From NCBI RefSeq assembly GCF_040436345.1, contig NC_133219.1:17630958-17694957 (forward strand): a stretch of DNA of 64,000 bases, given 5' to 3'. Within the stretch, counting starts at the first letter, position 1. Each line of letters begins with the position of its first letter. Positions 53,780 through 64,000 of this stretch are shown in pieces. A program made the translations under genes and the position numbers. Origin of the DNA: Pagrus major. Taxonomy: Eukaryota > Chordata > Actinopteri > Spariformes > Sparidae. A model generated the notes under the pieces. That model did not search any database. It saw nothing but the letters and a program-made list of their open reading frames with translations, and was not told where the DNA came from.

Positions 53780-54119
53780 TTAAAGGTGCAAGATGTAAGA
53801 ATCCTGGGTTTGGTTGACAACGTTAAAAAAGCTAAAACAAATAACATTTTTTTACATTATGGCGTCTATGTATTGTGTCGCAGAGATATCTATTGAAGGT
53901 AGCATGCTAACCAGCTAGCCTCGGCCCAACCCGGTCCAAAGCTCCCGTGAGAGCAGTGATAACACCAGTTCGTACCGCTAGCTGCATGGCTAATTGAGCC
54001 AACTAGCTATCGGCAGCTAAAGTTAGCTGCAGTTAACGGTTAGTCTGGTGATATACTGTCCCCTGTTTTGTGTATGAATTCGAGAGGTGGCAACATGTTT
54101 GCATATCGTCCCTTTTTAA
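53780..54119. repeat. Copy of the AAGGTGCAATATGTAAGAAT element family
   Basis: The left end TTAAAGGTGCAAGATGTAAG and the core GTAGCATGCTAACCAGCTAG match the complete copy at 45081-45433. The right end (GCATATCGTCCCTTTTTAA) is diverged. Same orientation as that copy. Confidence 0.8.
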
Positions 54120-54594
54120 ATGTGACACTTGACACTGAATATGAATGAGATGGAAAATGACATTTTTAGGCATATTGTTTTGTTTTTAACGTATGTGGTG
54201 TATGTTCTGTTACCCTTTTCCTAAATATCAAACACAAATTTGTTTTTCATCTCTCTGATAAATATTTGTGTGTGTAAATTGAGAATATTTAACAGTTGGT
54301 AATGTTAGTAGAGATAACTTTCATATTTCCATCTGTTGTGCTGTGTGATATAGCATGGGATCAATATTCATTTCAAATATACTAAAAGGAAATTAATGTG
54401 TATTTGACTGAATAATAAGTACACATAATCACATTTATTTTGAAGGTCATTTCCCACTTGGTGTGATATTCAGTCGTAGAGAGTAAGTGAGCCCATTGTT
54501 TTATTACATACAGTGTTCCCGCATGTCAAAAATAAAACTCCATGCCCAAAGCATTTAACAAACCAGCAGAGTCAGTAATATTTTTAAACATTCT

Positions 54595-54600
54595 TTTATT
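54595..54600 (-). terminator. rasgef1b: Candidate rasgef1b poly(A) signal
   Basis: TTTATT on the plus strand gives AATAAA on the minus strand, about 1.66 kb after the rasgef1b stop. Another TTTATT lies near 54500. Position and motif are the only evidence. Confidence 0.45.
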
Positions 54601-56255
54601 AACTCTCTTTTTAAACACTACTAACTGATTCATAAATGGTTCCTCTATTCCATTGTAACGTTCCAAATACAAATGAGTGAACACAGGGAGGAAAAAAAGA
54701 AACACAGTATGTACACAATAACCCACAACAGCACTCGGTGTTGAGGGAGGAGCAGTCAAGGTAAAGCACACATCAGTCAAACAGATTTAACTTCATACTC
54801 TGAGCTAGTACCCTTGGAAAATAAGTGTCATACAAACTTGTGTAAAAAACAAACAAAAAAACATAGTTAAGCCAATATCTGAGGACTACTTAAGCATGTT
54901 ATGTACCTAGTACAAAATTAAATAACAATAAAATAATGGTAAATATTGGCATGAGGACATAATGTGACTACACAAATATCTTTATAAATAAAACAAATAT
55001 GGAGTAAACTTTACTTTTTAATAATATGAAAAATAAAAACATAAAAAGGATATTATTTATCATGTGTAGGGTTCAAACAGAAATCCTCAGTTCACATTAT
55101 TCAATGACACAAAACCCATTCACTTTTCTAACTGAACCACCAGGGGGCAGCACAACCACACACTGTCTACACGAGAGCGGGAACAGAAGGTGAAAGTATG
55201 AATAATAGCCCGCATCCTGGCTTATCTTAGCAGCAGAGGGCTATTTTAACACTGATTATCAGGAACAACAGGAAACACACTATCATCACACCTTCCATTT
55301 AAGCTCACTGCTAAAGGCCTCAGTGTGCTTCACATGAAGAGTCAAGATGTCAGAGCATCCGACAGCTTTTTAAACCTCAATCCCTACATCAGAGAGGTGT
55401 GGGAGAACGAGGTTTCAGATGCTGTTAGACCGTACGAGAAACACTTTGGTTCAAGTTTAATGACGCCTTAATTCATCCAAAGCATACTGAGGCCTTGAGT
55501 GTGTCAAAGATAAACAACAAGGAAGTGTTGCTTCCTGCTGAAGAAAATCACAAACCTTTATACAACACAAACAAACAAAAACTCAGTTACATCTTCTTTA
55601 AATTGCAGCCAGTGCATTTTTTTCCTCACACGTCACAAATAACAAAACTGTCAAAAACATGAAGTGAGACATACTCGGGTATCGTACAAAAGGAAAGAGA
55701 CCGAACTACAAATAATGGCTAGCTTAATGATAAACGACAGTGTTGCGGGACACGTTTGAGTTCTCCATACAAAGTGCTGGCTTACGGAACCAGCAGTGTA
55801 GCGTTTCTGTTGAGTTAGCCAACCAGCAGCTAACGTTGTAGCTTCAGTGGAAAAGAAAAACTTGTTGAAAACTAGTGGGGGGAACAAACAACCCCAACGA
55901 CTCCATTAACGCAGGGCGAAATGCTTCACACAAGAAAAAGCACTGTGGCTTTGACTTTGGGGGTTCGTAGCATTTCTCTCTTTTTTTTTTTTTAGAAAAA
56001 GACTACAAAGTCATACAAAGAGATGAAAAAAACAGCTGTCCTGAAATATACAGCACAAAGAGCAAGAGGGTAAGGAAAAGCAGAGCTTAATAGAAATCTG
56101 AAGCTGGGGGGAACACAAAAGATCCTCGCCAGCCAAAGTAGAGATTGTCGTTTCCCTTCCAACATGGGGATACTTTGTTTGGACAACAGCGGCGTCTGCA
56201 GGGCACGACTCGCTTGTCAGGTTTGCCATCATTCTGGTTTCTTCCGTTTAGAAGT
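54601..56255 (-). other. rasgef1b: Probable rasgef1b 3' UTR
   Basis: Non-coding sequence after the rasgef1b stop codon, with a T-rich run on the plus strand at 55982-55994. Frames here lack recognisable motifs. The end is set by the candidate poly(A) hexamer and is uncertain. Confidence 0.5.
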
Positions 56256-56280
56256 TTAGACCCTGCTTAGCAGAGTGGAT
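56256..56280 (-). CDS. rasgef1b: rasgef1b terminal exon
   Basis: A 25-base coding end: the split Arg codon, then STLLSRV and TAA (56258-56256). It corresponds to the human ending SSLLGRV. The acceptor is ctctccacag. It is far too short for ORF scanning and was found by phase and homology. Confidence 0.9.
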
Positions 56281-59200
56281 CTGTGGAGAGAGGCCAGAAA
56301 CAGTTGTTAATATCAAACGCCTGAGACTAACGCATAGGTCCATCACAGCTGAACAATGCTTTGTTTCATTTTAACTATCCTAAAAGCAGAATCTGTGTTG
56401 CGGCAACAGTTTGTATTCAGTGGATTTCGAGGGGTGATGTATGTGTGTGTAGAGAGACAGTCTGTAGAGCCGAGCAGCACGTTCTGCTGACGCGGCTTGG
56501 CTAGAATAAAAGTGACAGATCGTGTCGCAGCGGAGGGCGAAGCTCGGGGGGATGCAGGGGAGTGTTGGCAGGCGATCAGAAAACGTGACCACACACACAC
56601 TAAGTGGATTCACCCTGGCTGGGTTTAACCCAACACTTGCAGGACTCTGGGTCCAAAACCTGCTGTGACCTGTGACCCCTTCCAGCAGATCTGATTCATG
56701 TGTCTACACGTGGGTGGCTGGGTGTGTGTGGGGTCAGTTTTTGGCAACCTACAGCATGACTGTCAGCTTTGAATCACATGTTCACCGTCTTTAAATAATG
56801 TTTTTATTTTTTACATGTCCGTCCCGTGTTTCCACTTTGGAGCTTCCATCTTTAAGGGTTCTTTTTTCCTTCCATGTGATATGCATGTCTTTGTAAAAAT
56901 AAAAAAATCTATTTCTTCAGTAAAACTGTGGGTAGACTGGGTTTGGATGAGGTCAAAACGATTCCAGACAGCTCTGTTCCATAAGAGATTTTACACTATA
57001 GTAGGCTGAAGATATAATCTTTCTTACTACATTTTAAAATATTTTTAAACCTGCATTAAAGATGCACTTTGTAGTTTTTGGGGAAGAAATTTTAATCAGA
57101 AGGGAAAGATAAATAAACAGCATCGAACAGCATCTACTCTCTGTGTCTGTAACCCTAAAACTCTTCACACGAAAAAACAGATGTCCTCAGACTGAGTTTG
57201 TGTCTATTAAACTTGAGCATCTGATGCTGAAGCGAGAAGAAACGTCCCTCCGTCAGCTCTCTGGGGCTTTCTTCCGCGAGTTAGAGCCGAATGAACAAAG
57301 ACCATTTTCTCTCATCCGTCTTCTCACACACACACGTCCAGTGCTGTGTGATAAGGGGATACGGTGTGTCTGTGTGTGTGTCTAAGGATGTAATTGTGTG
57401 AAAATGACTGATGTCCTCTTGCGTGCGTCTAAGCAAGCGATGGTGTGACAAAAAGAATGATGAGCACCTGTGTGTGTGTGTTTAATGCATTTATTGAATA
57501 GCGTGCGGGTCAGCATCAGCGCCTGACCTACATCCCTCTGGGTCTGCGTGGTCAGCGGGGAGGCAGGAGGGGACGTGGGGTGACAGCCGTGATTGAAAGA
57601 CTCCAAATCCCTGAGGGTGACTGTGTGTTTGTGTGTGCTAAGAAGGAGACGGGGGGTTTTATACACACCTCAGAGACTTCCATCTGTCCTTCTCCATGTT
57701 GTTCTCAGGGCCTTCGCTCTCATATGAAGCCAGATACAGCGCTAAAGTGAGAAAATAAAAAAAAATATTAGCTTCTCCAGAATCATTTTTTCAACTGCTC
57801 TGATAATTTAGTTGTCTTTTTCCTGCATTAAAGTATTTAATCAGTCTTTAACTCTACTTTTACTCTATTTCTAAGGTTGTCACTATTGCTTCCTGCAGAT
57901 CAGCTGTATGACTTTTTCTAATTTCAAATGGAAACTCATCACTTTTTTTATCATTAAAAGCTTGATCCCAAATGAACCTGCTTCCACTCTGATTCTCTGT
58001 TTATATCCAGTTGATTGACAGGAGGATGTCACCAGTGGATGATAGTGTTAGCTGTAGAAAATGTGATTGGTCAGTTGGGTCATTGCACTTGAGTGTCAGG
58101 AGGATTTCACAGACTTCCCTGTCCCTCTCTGATAAGGCGGCGATAAGAGCCGGAGCCAGTGACACACGACTTTGATGTGGATTAAAGGAGACCCAATCTA
58201 TCAGCACTGCTCGGGTATGAGAGGTGATAACAAGGTGTGTGTGGATCTGAGGCTGAGGCCGACAAGACAGTCGTCCTGTTGTCTTCGTTCTGCTATATTT
58301 TGTCAAGGACAATGAGCCAGAAGACATCACTGTGTTTTCTGCTGGTATTCATCATATCCAAATCACTGTTTCAGTCCACACCCAGCCTTCACTCTACTAT
58401 TACTGACAGTAATCAGCTATTTTCAGTATAATTTTTGTATTAACATGATTTCTTTAGTTACTACAATGGCATTCAGTAGAGCGCATACCTCCGCCAAGGC
58501 CCAACAGTCCTCTTTTGTACTTAGTTATAGTTACCAGCCCCCTGAGAAATTAACAAAAATCTCAAAAAATGTACGATCTTACAATGTTAAAAAAAAGCGA
58601 GGGAAAAAAAGTCCTGGATCCGCCATTTCCCTTAATTTCAGTCTTTATGATAAGCTAGGCTAACTGGCACGCTAATGTCTGTATGGTATTTAGCATACAG
58701 ACGATGAGGTGGTGTCAATCTGAACATCTAACTCCAGCCCAGAGAGTTAATAAGAGTCGTTTCGAAAATATTAAAGCATCTAACAACCCTGAACCGTCGT
58801 ACATCATCATTCATTCCATCATTGATAAACGTACCATCTTCAGTGAATGCTGGAGCCGTCAGCAGGTACTGCAGGATCTTGCGATCCTTCTCAAACGGAC
58901 ACTCCACTTTCTTCCAGGTCATGAACTCGCTCACTTGTTTGGCCAGTTCCCAGAATTTCTGAAATTTAATACAAAAACAGATGCTACAGGTTAATATTCA
59001 GAGGGAATGTTTAAGGGTCAATACTACACATTGTACGCACAGTTGACTATTATGTATTTAATCTGAACATTACTGTCACACTGCCTTTGAGCAAGGTTCA
59101 TAACCTTGTAGTGCTCCACTGAAGCTGCCCAGTGACCTAACATATTACACTGTGGTTATAGTAGCTGTTGTTAATGTGTTCAAATATACTGTATGACAGT

Positions 59201-62200
59201 CATAATAGGGCAGGGCAATTCCCCAGGATAGAATAGATCCTTAAAATAGTGTCTGATTCAGTGAAACTGTGACCCAAGACCAGTGGAAATACTTATGAGT
59301 CTTTGGTCACTGGTCAATGTATTTGTTCCATGGAAACACAGCAGGACTTTACACACTCAAGTCTGACTTCTTCATTCTGTAACACTCTTTAGGGAAGTGG
59401 AAAAAAAATAGCACCAGATTGGTTGCCATGTGTAGTAATTACAGTGACGTTTTCTGACATAAAGAAGTCAGCTGTGGGAAAAAAAAGAGCAAATCTGTTG
59501 TAATCGGTTGCCGGGGGAACTCCCGGTGGGGAATTCAAAATTCAGTTTTACCTCAAAGTTGATGTGCCCGTTCTGCAGCCTGTTGGCACAGCCCTCGTTG
59601 AGGAAATAGATGTCTTTTATGAGCAGGCTGAAGAAAGGGATGACAATCTGCAGAGACAACAGAAAGAGAAAGGGATTTCATTTCAATGGGAAGATACGGA
59701 GGGGGATTTCCACATGACTCAAAGGTGTGTGGTCTGTATAAACATCGATTCAAAGGATACGGATTACAATAGACAAAGAGGATCTCTTCTAAGTTCATTT
59801 CCTGGGAAAGCAGACCCTCTTCTGCTCTGATTAAGAACATATTTTCATCAAAAGAAACCCACTGATTTCTATTCTTACAGGCCTGTAGCAGCAGGTATAC
59901 ATACAACCTTTAATAGCTGAAAAAAAACAAAAAACAAAAACCCAACAAAAAATGGAGAAGAGAGTTTCCAGAGCAGAATTCCCCTTTGAAGTCCCGTAAA
60001 TAATTCATCTCTACCCTCCTACAATAATTCAGGTCACTGCATGTCTCGCCACTAACATCAATGTTGATGGGGAGCAAGGTTCGGGAAGAGGCACCAGACT
60101 ACATTAAAAAAACTGTGAATTTTATACTGGTGGGATTTTTTCTTTCTTCCCTAGCACATGATCAACTATCAGGAAATCAAACTGGCAGGTTGGGTTGGTT
60201 AAATCTGCCATTTGTCAGTTGCTGATAAATAAACACCACTTTGGTTCTTGTGTGTCGAGAGATTGTTGGAATCTGGCACAGTGACCTATAAAAAAACAGT
60301 CCCAACACATCCTCACCCAAGATTATCAAACATTCATGATGGTGGAGCTTTTAAAAGATGAAACACCAGAGGGAAAGCAGAAGACTGAGCAGTTTGTACC
60401 ATTTAGCCATCAGGGGTTGAACTTGAATAAACCGCACCACCCTTTCCTCATTAGTTCTTTCCACAATAGAGTCATTTTGCCAAGCCAGTGAATCCATCTG
60501 ATGTGTTTCTCTTTAACGCTGTTCTTGGCTGACTCGCACTGAAAGCGTATTTGTGTGAAAAATAAAAAACACCACCACACCACCTACAACAAAATGTGGG
60601 TGCAGCTGACAACCAGTTAACTAGATGTCAGTGAAGCCAGAAAGTCTGCTCACACAGTGTACTCTGAAGGGGTCTGGAGGGGCAGGATGTTTACAAGCGA
60701 CTGTAGTCATGCATGCACACACGTCTGTACACACATGTTCTGTTTTTAGAGGTGAAGTGCCCAACAGGAGCAGAGAGGAAGTCGTTTTCACAGCTGGACA
60801 CATCTGGGATGGTGAGGGTCTGGAGCCAGAAGGGCGCCAGGTTGGGATCAGTAGCAAAGACTAGAAACTACTGTAAAGGATGCGTCTATTTAAAAGCTGT
60901 TGAAATCTATTCACTCACTCTTCAAAAGATGATTAGAAAACAGCTGATCAATGTTATTCTTTCCTTTTTTGGGGTGGGGGGTGTTTCTCTCTCCAAACAC
61001 CTCCTTCTGGAATCTATAATTCATTGTCCAAGTTAACATCAGGTGGTGTAACTGGGTGTAAACTGGAATATTTCACGCATTCTTCATTGCAAAATGTCTT
61101 TGCGTCAATCATAAACATGCGATACACTACATCTGCCTTAGATCAGCTGTTTGGCATTTTGTTAAAATGTTATGCCAAGCCAATAGTTAACAGCAACAAC
61201 CCCGGATCCTTTCAGTCTTTCTGTCCTCACAGCAAAGAACAAAACAACAGCACAACAGGATTGAAATTTGAGCGTGAATGCTGCCTTTGTTGATCTTCTG
61301 ACAAAGTCAACAGCGCTGTGGATGCCTAGAGGAGACCATAAACAACTCCCCCACCCCTCTATATAAGGGGAGGCCAGAAGGGCAAGAACATGCCGGACTT
61401 CTTGGGAACTTTCCGTTTCATGACCCCGACCTCTTGTCCGGGTATGTTTGCATTTCTGAGCTCCAAAAAAACACAAATGGGAGCCAGATACATATTGTCG
61501 GTACACTCTGTCACACATTATTCAACATGTGATGCATGAGGAGAGGCTAACCACTAACGTCTGGCAGCCCACGAGCTCTGCGCTGGTTCAGATTCGGGCA
61601 GGGCGGGTGCCTCCAGAAGCAGCAGAGAACACTATGTGATCTGGCAGGCGACTGTGTTTTCTTTTCCCTCCCTCGTCAAGGAGAACACAACATGTTTGAC
61701 GAGGAGGAAACCAAGACCCTTCTCATATCTTGACCCACTTTTAGCCCGACCTCTGCGTCCCCTCAGGGCTACGCTGTTATGCAACCGCTGTCCCTCGTCC
61801 AAGACCGCTGCGCTCGTGTTTACAGCTGCTGATGCTGTCTGTAAACACGATGGGAGCGCGGCTCCCAGACGATAACGAGGCACAGCGAGCGACAGCGCTG
61901 TGGTTTGTTTTCCTACTTGGCCTTCCGCTCCTTCAACTTCGATGTAGTTAAAGATGCTTGTCATGTCATGTGATAACCATCTCAACTTTTACATAACTGT
62001 AATCAGCTCAAAGGGTCTTTGCTCCAACATGCGTCAGCAACACTTTGTTCAGGGCGGTCCAGCGGACAGAGTGCTTATTCTGAAACTGAGCGGTCACTTT
62101 TGGTTCCTCCAGCAGCTGTCGAGAGTTCTTTTGCATACACCAAACCCCCTGATTATTCACTGTAAGTGGCTCTGGATGTGAGTTCTGGCCAAAAGTATGA

Positions 62201-62680
62201 AACATAAACCAAAATCTGGAGAGCAGATGTTCAAACTTTTTGGGTTTATATAAATGGTAGCTACTGGATGTGTCATTACAAAAGAAGTGTTTGCAGACCT
62301 CATTAAGTGCGATTGACTGGACTAGTGTGAAACCATTTCAAAAACTTGACTTGATTGCTGAGTCGTGGTGGTTTTGTTTGAATTTCAACCTTTATTCAAC
62401 AAGCTATTCTTTAAGTGTCGGTGTGTAAATTTAGTTTTCTCTCCTCAGAGCTGAACTACACATGAACCAAACGATGAGGTTAAAGATCTTTCATCAAATT
62501 CGGGGGGAAAAAAACATCTCTTATGAACACATCTTATCAACTGATAAGCCTACAGTGTGTGTCACTGTGTTGTTGAGGCCTCACCTTCTCTCTGCTGCTG
62601 TTGGCGGTGATCGATCTCTGTGTGGCTCCTCTCAGCGCTGTTCTGTAGTTGTAGAAATTGCTGGAAGGATCCATCTGGTG
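56256..62680 (-). CDS. rasgef1b: rasgef1b, Ras-GEF domain family member 1B (3' part, 5 exons)
   Basis: Exons 62680-62585, 59647-59552, 58958-58835, 57741-57669 and 56280-56256 join in frame to give the last 137 residues plus a TAA stop. RASGEF1B is a guanine-nucleotide exchange factor for Ras-family GTPases (Rap2 has been reported). The residues cover the end of the CDC25-type catalytic domain: HQMDPSSNFYNYRTALRGAT, IVIPFFSLLIKDIYFLNEGC, FWELAKQVSEFMTWKKVECP and ALYLASYESEGPEN. These match human RASGEF1B closely. The amino-terminal exons, including the REM domain, are beyond the right edge. RASGEF1A is the alternative, but the prkg2/bmp3 context and the tail STLLSRV favour 1B. Teleosts can carry two rasgef1b copies; which one this is cannot be told here. 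Confidence 0.93.
56281..57668 (-). other. rasgef1b: rasgef1b last intron
   Basis: A 1.4 kb intron with a 5' fragment of the 12282-12655 repeat family at 57056-57120 and short GT-rich runs near 57363-57381. No other element was identified. Confidence 0.6.
57056..57120 (+). repeat. 5' fragment of the GGTGCACTGTGTAG element family
   Basis: ATTAAAGATGCACTTTGTAG then TTTTTGGGGAAGAAAT and a GAAAGAT word align with the left end of the bmp3 intron 1 element. The right terminus is not seen. Confidence 0.65.
57669..57741 (-). CDS. rasgef1b: rasgef1b exon (fourth of five seen)
   Basis: It encodes ALYLASYESEGPENNMEKDR and WKSLR, ending on two bases of a split Arg codon. Flanks are ctttag and gtgtgt. 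Confidence 0.94.
57742..58834 (-). other. rasgef1b: rasgef1b intron
   Basis: A 1.1 kb intron; I see no exon, repeat or structured element in it. Confidence 0.6.
58835..58958 (-). CDS. rasgef1b: rasgef1b exon (third of five seen)
   Basis: It encodes KFWELAKQVSEFMTWKKVEC, PFEKDRKILQYLLTAP and AFTED plus one base. The acceptor is aaatttcag and the donor gtacgt. Confidence 0.95.
58959..59551 (-). other. rasgef1b: rasgef1b intron
   Basis: A 0.6 kb intron without recognisable features. Confidence 0.6.
59552..59647 (-). CDS. rasgef1b: rasgef1b exon (second of five seen)
   Basis: Exactly 32 codons: IVIPFFSLLIKDIYFLNEGC and ANRLQNGHINFE, a core helix region of the exchange-factor domain. Flanks are ctctgcag and gtaaaa. 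Confidence 0.96.
59648..62584 (-). other. rasgef1b: rasgef1b intron with an internal TATA-like motif
   Basis: A 2.9 kb intron. At about 61358-61370 the sequence CCCCTCTATATAAGGGGAGG is a good TATA box on both strands, and a plus-strand 49-codon frame starts at 61391 (MPDFLGTFRFMTPTSC). The segment from 61550 to 61950 is locally GC-rich. No known exon was identified. Confidence 0.5.
62585..62680 (-). CDS. rasgef1b: rasgef1b exon (first of five seen)
   Basis: Exactly 32 codons: HQMDPSSNFYNYRTALRGAT and QRSITANSSREK. The acceptor is ctccgtag and the donor gtgagg. The preceding exon, which should encode the conserved SRLKKTW region, is not in the window. Confidence 0.95.
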
Positions 62681-64000
62681 CTACGGAGAGAAAGAATACA
62701 GTTTTTGAGTACTCACAGCGTTTTATTTAAGCCTCCATTTTTAAGAATCTGCAGCTGCAAACCAGTTTGTTTTTTGTTCACTGCGCTTCAACACATCACT
62801 GTGGTGTTACAGAAGAAAGCATGCGATGACAAAAATAAAGTCCTAAAACAGCCTTCTTTTTTCAAATTCAAGCGTGTTCTAACCTTGAAAACAGAGAACA
62901 CAAGCACACACTTTCCAGACTTTGTATGAACCTTGACTGTTGGATGGATAAAACAGGAAATTTAAGATGTCACCTTGGCCTCTGAGATAGTTTAATCTGA
63001 AATTTTCTACAATAAATGCTTAGAAATAATCATAAATTGCATACTGACAGAAAAAAAAGGTCATGAAATTGGTCACTTCCTCAAACTAAATACCTCCATC
63101 CTGTAAACAAACCCATGTGGCGCACCACTGTAACTCAGTAACTCAAACTGTTGTGAAATAAGCCTTTAAGGTCATTTGATGGTCTGAGATGTCAAACAAA
63201 CTGAGGAGAACGTCAGCTTCACATAGCCATCACATCAAATTATGACTCTCCTGTACAGAAAGTTCAGGATTCACCTCAAATAAGGCTCAGAGGGAGGAGA
63301 CAGGAGGGTAAAAGGAAATCATCAAACGAGTAAAGGGGTGAAGAGGTGTGCGACTGACAAAGAGAAGGAGAAAGATGGAGATGAACTCCGCTGAGACATG
63401 AAGGGAACCTAAAGAACTGAGTCTTTGAAAGCTTTCAGATCCCACAGTGGGTCCCCGCCTGACTCGTCTCCACCTCAGATCTCCTCTTTCAAAGGGGCCG
63501 ACTGAAGGCCCGTTGGGCTCAGAGAGCGTCTTCGCTGCGGTATCTGGGGTTTCCTCAGGTACCACAGGGAAGGGAGGGGGTGGTATGTGCTTTGTATCCC
63601 AGGAACGCCTCAACTTCTGGGGCTTACCACCTGCTGGACTCCCTTTGCCTGCACCTGCCTTCATCCCAGAGGATTCATCACTTCAGTCAGGTTGGCTTGT
63701 TTTATTTCCATTAATGATGTCTTACTCTAGTCACATTTTGTGCAAGAATAATCATTTTTCCTCATTTCTCTTGATGTATGTATAGAGGATTGTGTATTTT
63801 CTTTATAATTATCACAAATTTAACTGCCACAAAGTGATTTTTTAGGAGCTATTGTATGAAACGGGGGGAAAGTTGTATATTTTTTGGCCTAACCTGAGCT
63901 AGTTTGTCACATGTTCCCTGTAAAGTAAAATAAAATGCTTCTGAACTGCCTAATTTTTTGATTAGTAATTGCAGAAGTCTTTACTTGTTCAATTACGCTG
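62681..64000 (-). other. rasgef1b: rasgef1b intron, entering from the right edge
   Basis: The region continues the gene upstream. A locally GC-rich segment at 63440-63680 holds a 125-codon minus-strand frame (63664-63287) rich in proline and arginine, and an overlapping plus-strand frame at 63447-63785. Neither resembles a family I know. No rasgef1b exon was recognised here. Confidence 0.5.

Larger units (their letters stand above)
51940..54570. other. Intergenic region upstream of the 51.4-51.9 kb unit
   Basis: It contains a TTTG repeat (52310-52333), an AT-rich ATA/AAT tract (53354-53455), and a repeat-family copy at 53780-54119. No coding exon was recognised. The last part should hold sequence downstream of the rasgef1b poly(A) site. 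Confidence 0.55.

Noticed and set aside
11057-62680. Assignment to the paralogous block GDF10 - PRKG1 - RASGEF1A
   Set aside because: The kinase starts MGNGS and contains [11 protein letters not shown], which are type II features; the ligand has the BMP3 motif [12 protein letters not shown]; and a CFAP299 end lies beside it, as at human 4q21.
1-64000. Search for CRISPR-like arrays, rRNA, tRNA, viral genes and transposase or reverse-transcriptase frames
   Set aside because: None was seen. Regular repeats are microsatellites, and the mobile elements present are non-autonomous.

Overview
The window is vertebrate nuclear DNA, almost certainly from a ray-finned (teleost) fish, probably a spiny-rayed one. 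The genes are split by GT-AG introns. Their proteins match the CFAP299, BMP3, PRKG2 and RASGEF1B families closely, and the non-coding DNA is full of short inverted-repeat elements and dinucleotide microsatellites of the kind common in fish. Four protein genes were reconstructed exon by exon. There is no transposase, reverse transcriptase, rRNA, tRNA or CRISPR array that I can support.

Layout. 1-6043: the last two coding exons of cfap299 (+ strand), with the gene entering from the left. 6044-11056: intergenic, holding repeat fragments, two G-rich quadruplex-type motifs and a long CT/GT microsatellite in front of bmp3. 11057-16981: the complete bmp3 coding region (+, 3 exons, 464 aa), followed by a probable 3 kb 3' UTR ending near 20055. 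About 20060-24346: tail-to-tail intergenic space and the prkg2 3' UTR. 24347-48019: the complete prkg2 coding region (-, 18 coding exons, 777 aa), with a non-coding first exon near 48851-49085 that carries an upstream ORF. 49090-54580: intergenic, with a compact TATA-to-poly(A) unit of unknown nature (51437-51930). 54580-62680: the 3' part of rasgef1b (-, last five coding exons, 137 aa). Its upstream exons lie beyond the right edge.

The order and orientation cfap299(+) bmp3(+) prkg2(-) rasgef1b(-) is that of human 4q21, so this is an ancient syntenic block. It is not the paralogous GDF10/PRKG1/RASGEF1A block. The genes do not form an operon. bmp3 encodes a secreted TGF-beta-family ligand and prkg2 a membrane-anchored cGMP-dependent kinase; both are known from skeletal biology in mammals. 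cfap299 is a cilia/flagella-associated protein and rasgef1b a Ras-family exchange factor.

The non-coding part is the less explained one: a ~650 bp foldback element with a diverged third half-copy 31 kb away, at least four copies of one inverted-repeat element, several other inverted-repeat families, and repeat-free homeodomain-motif-rich blocks inside prkg2 introns that look like regulatory elements. I did not find a wholly new biological system. The best leads are the intronic candidate regulatory blocks, the prkg2 leader uORF, the 51.4-51.9 kb transcription-unit candidate, and the foldback family.
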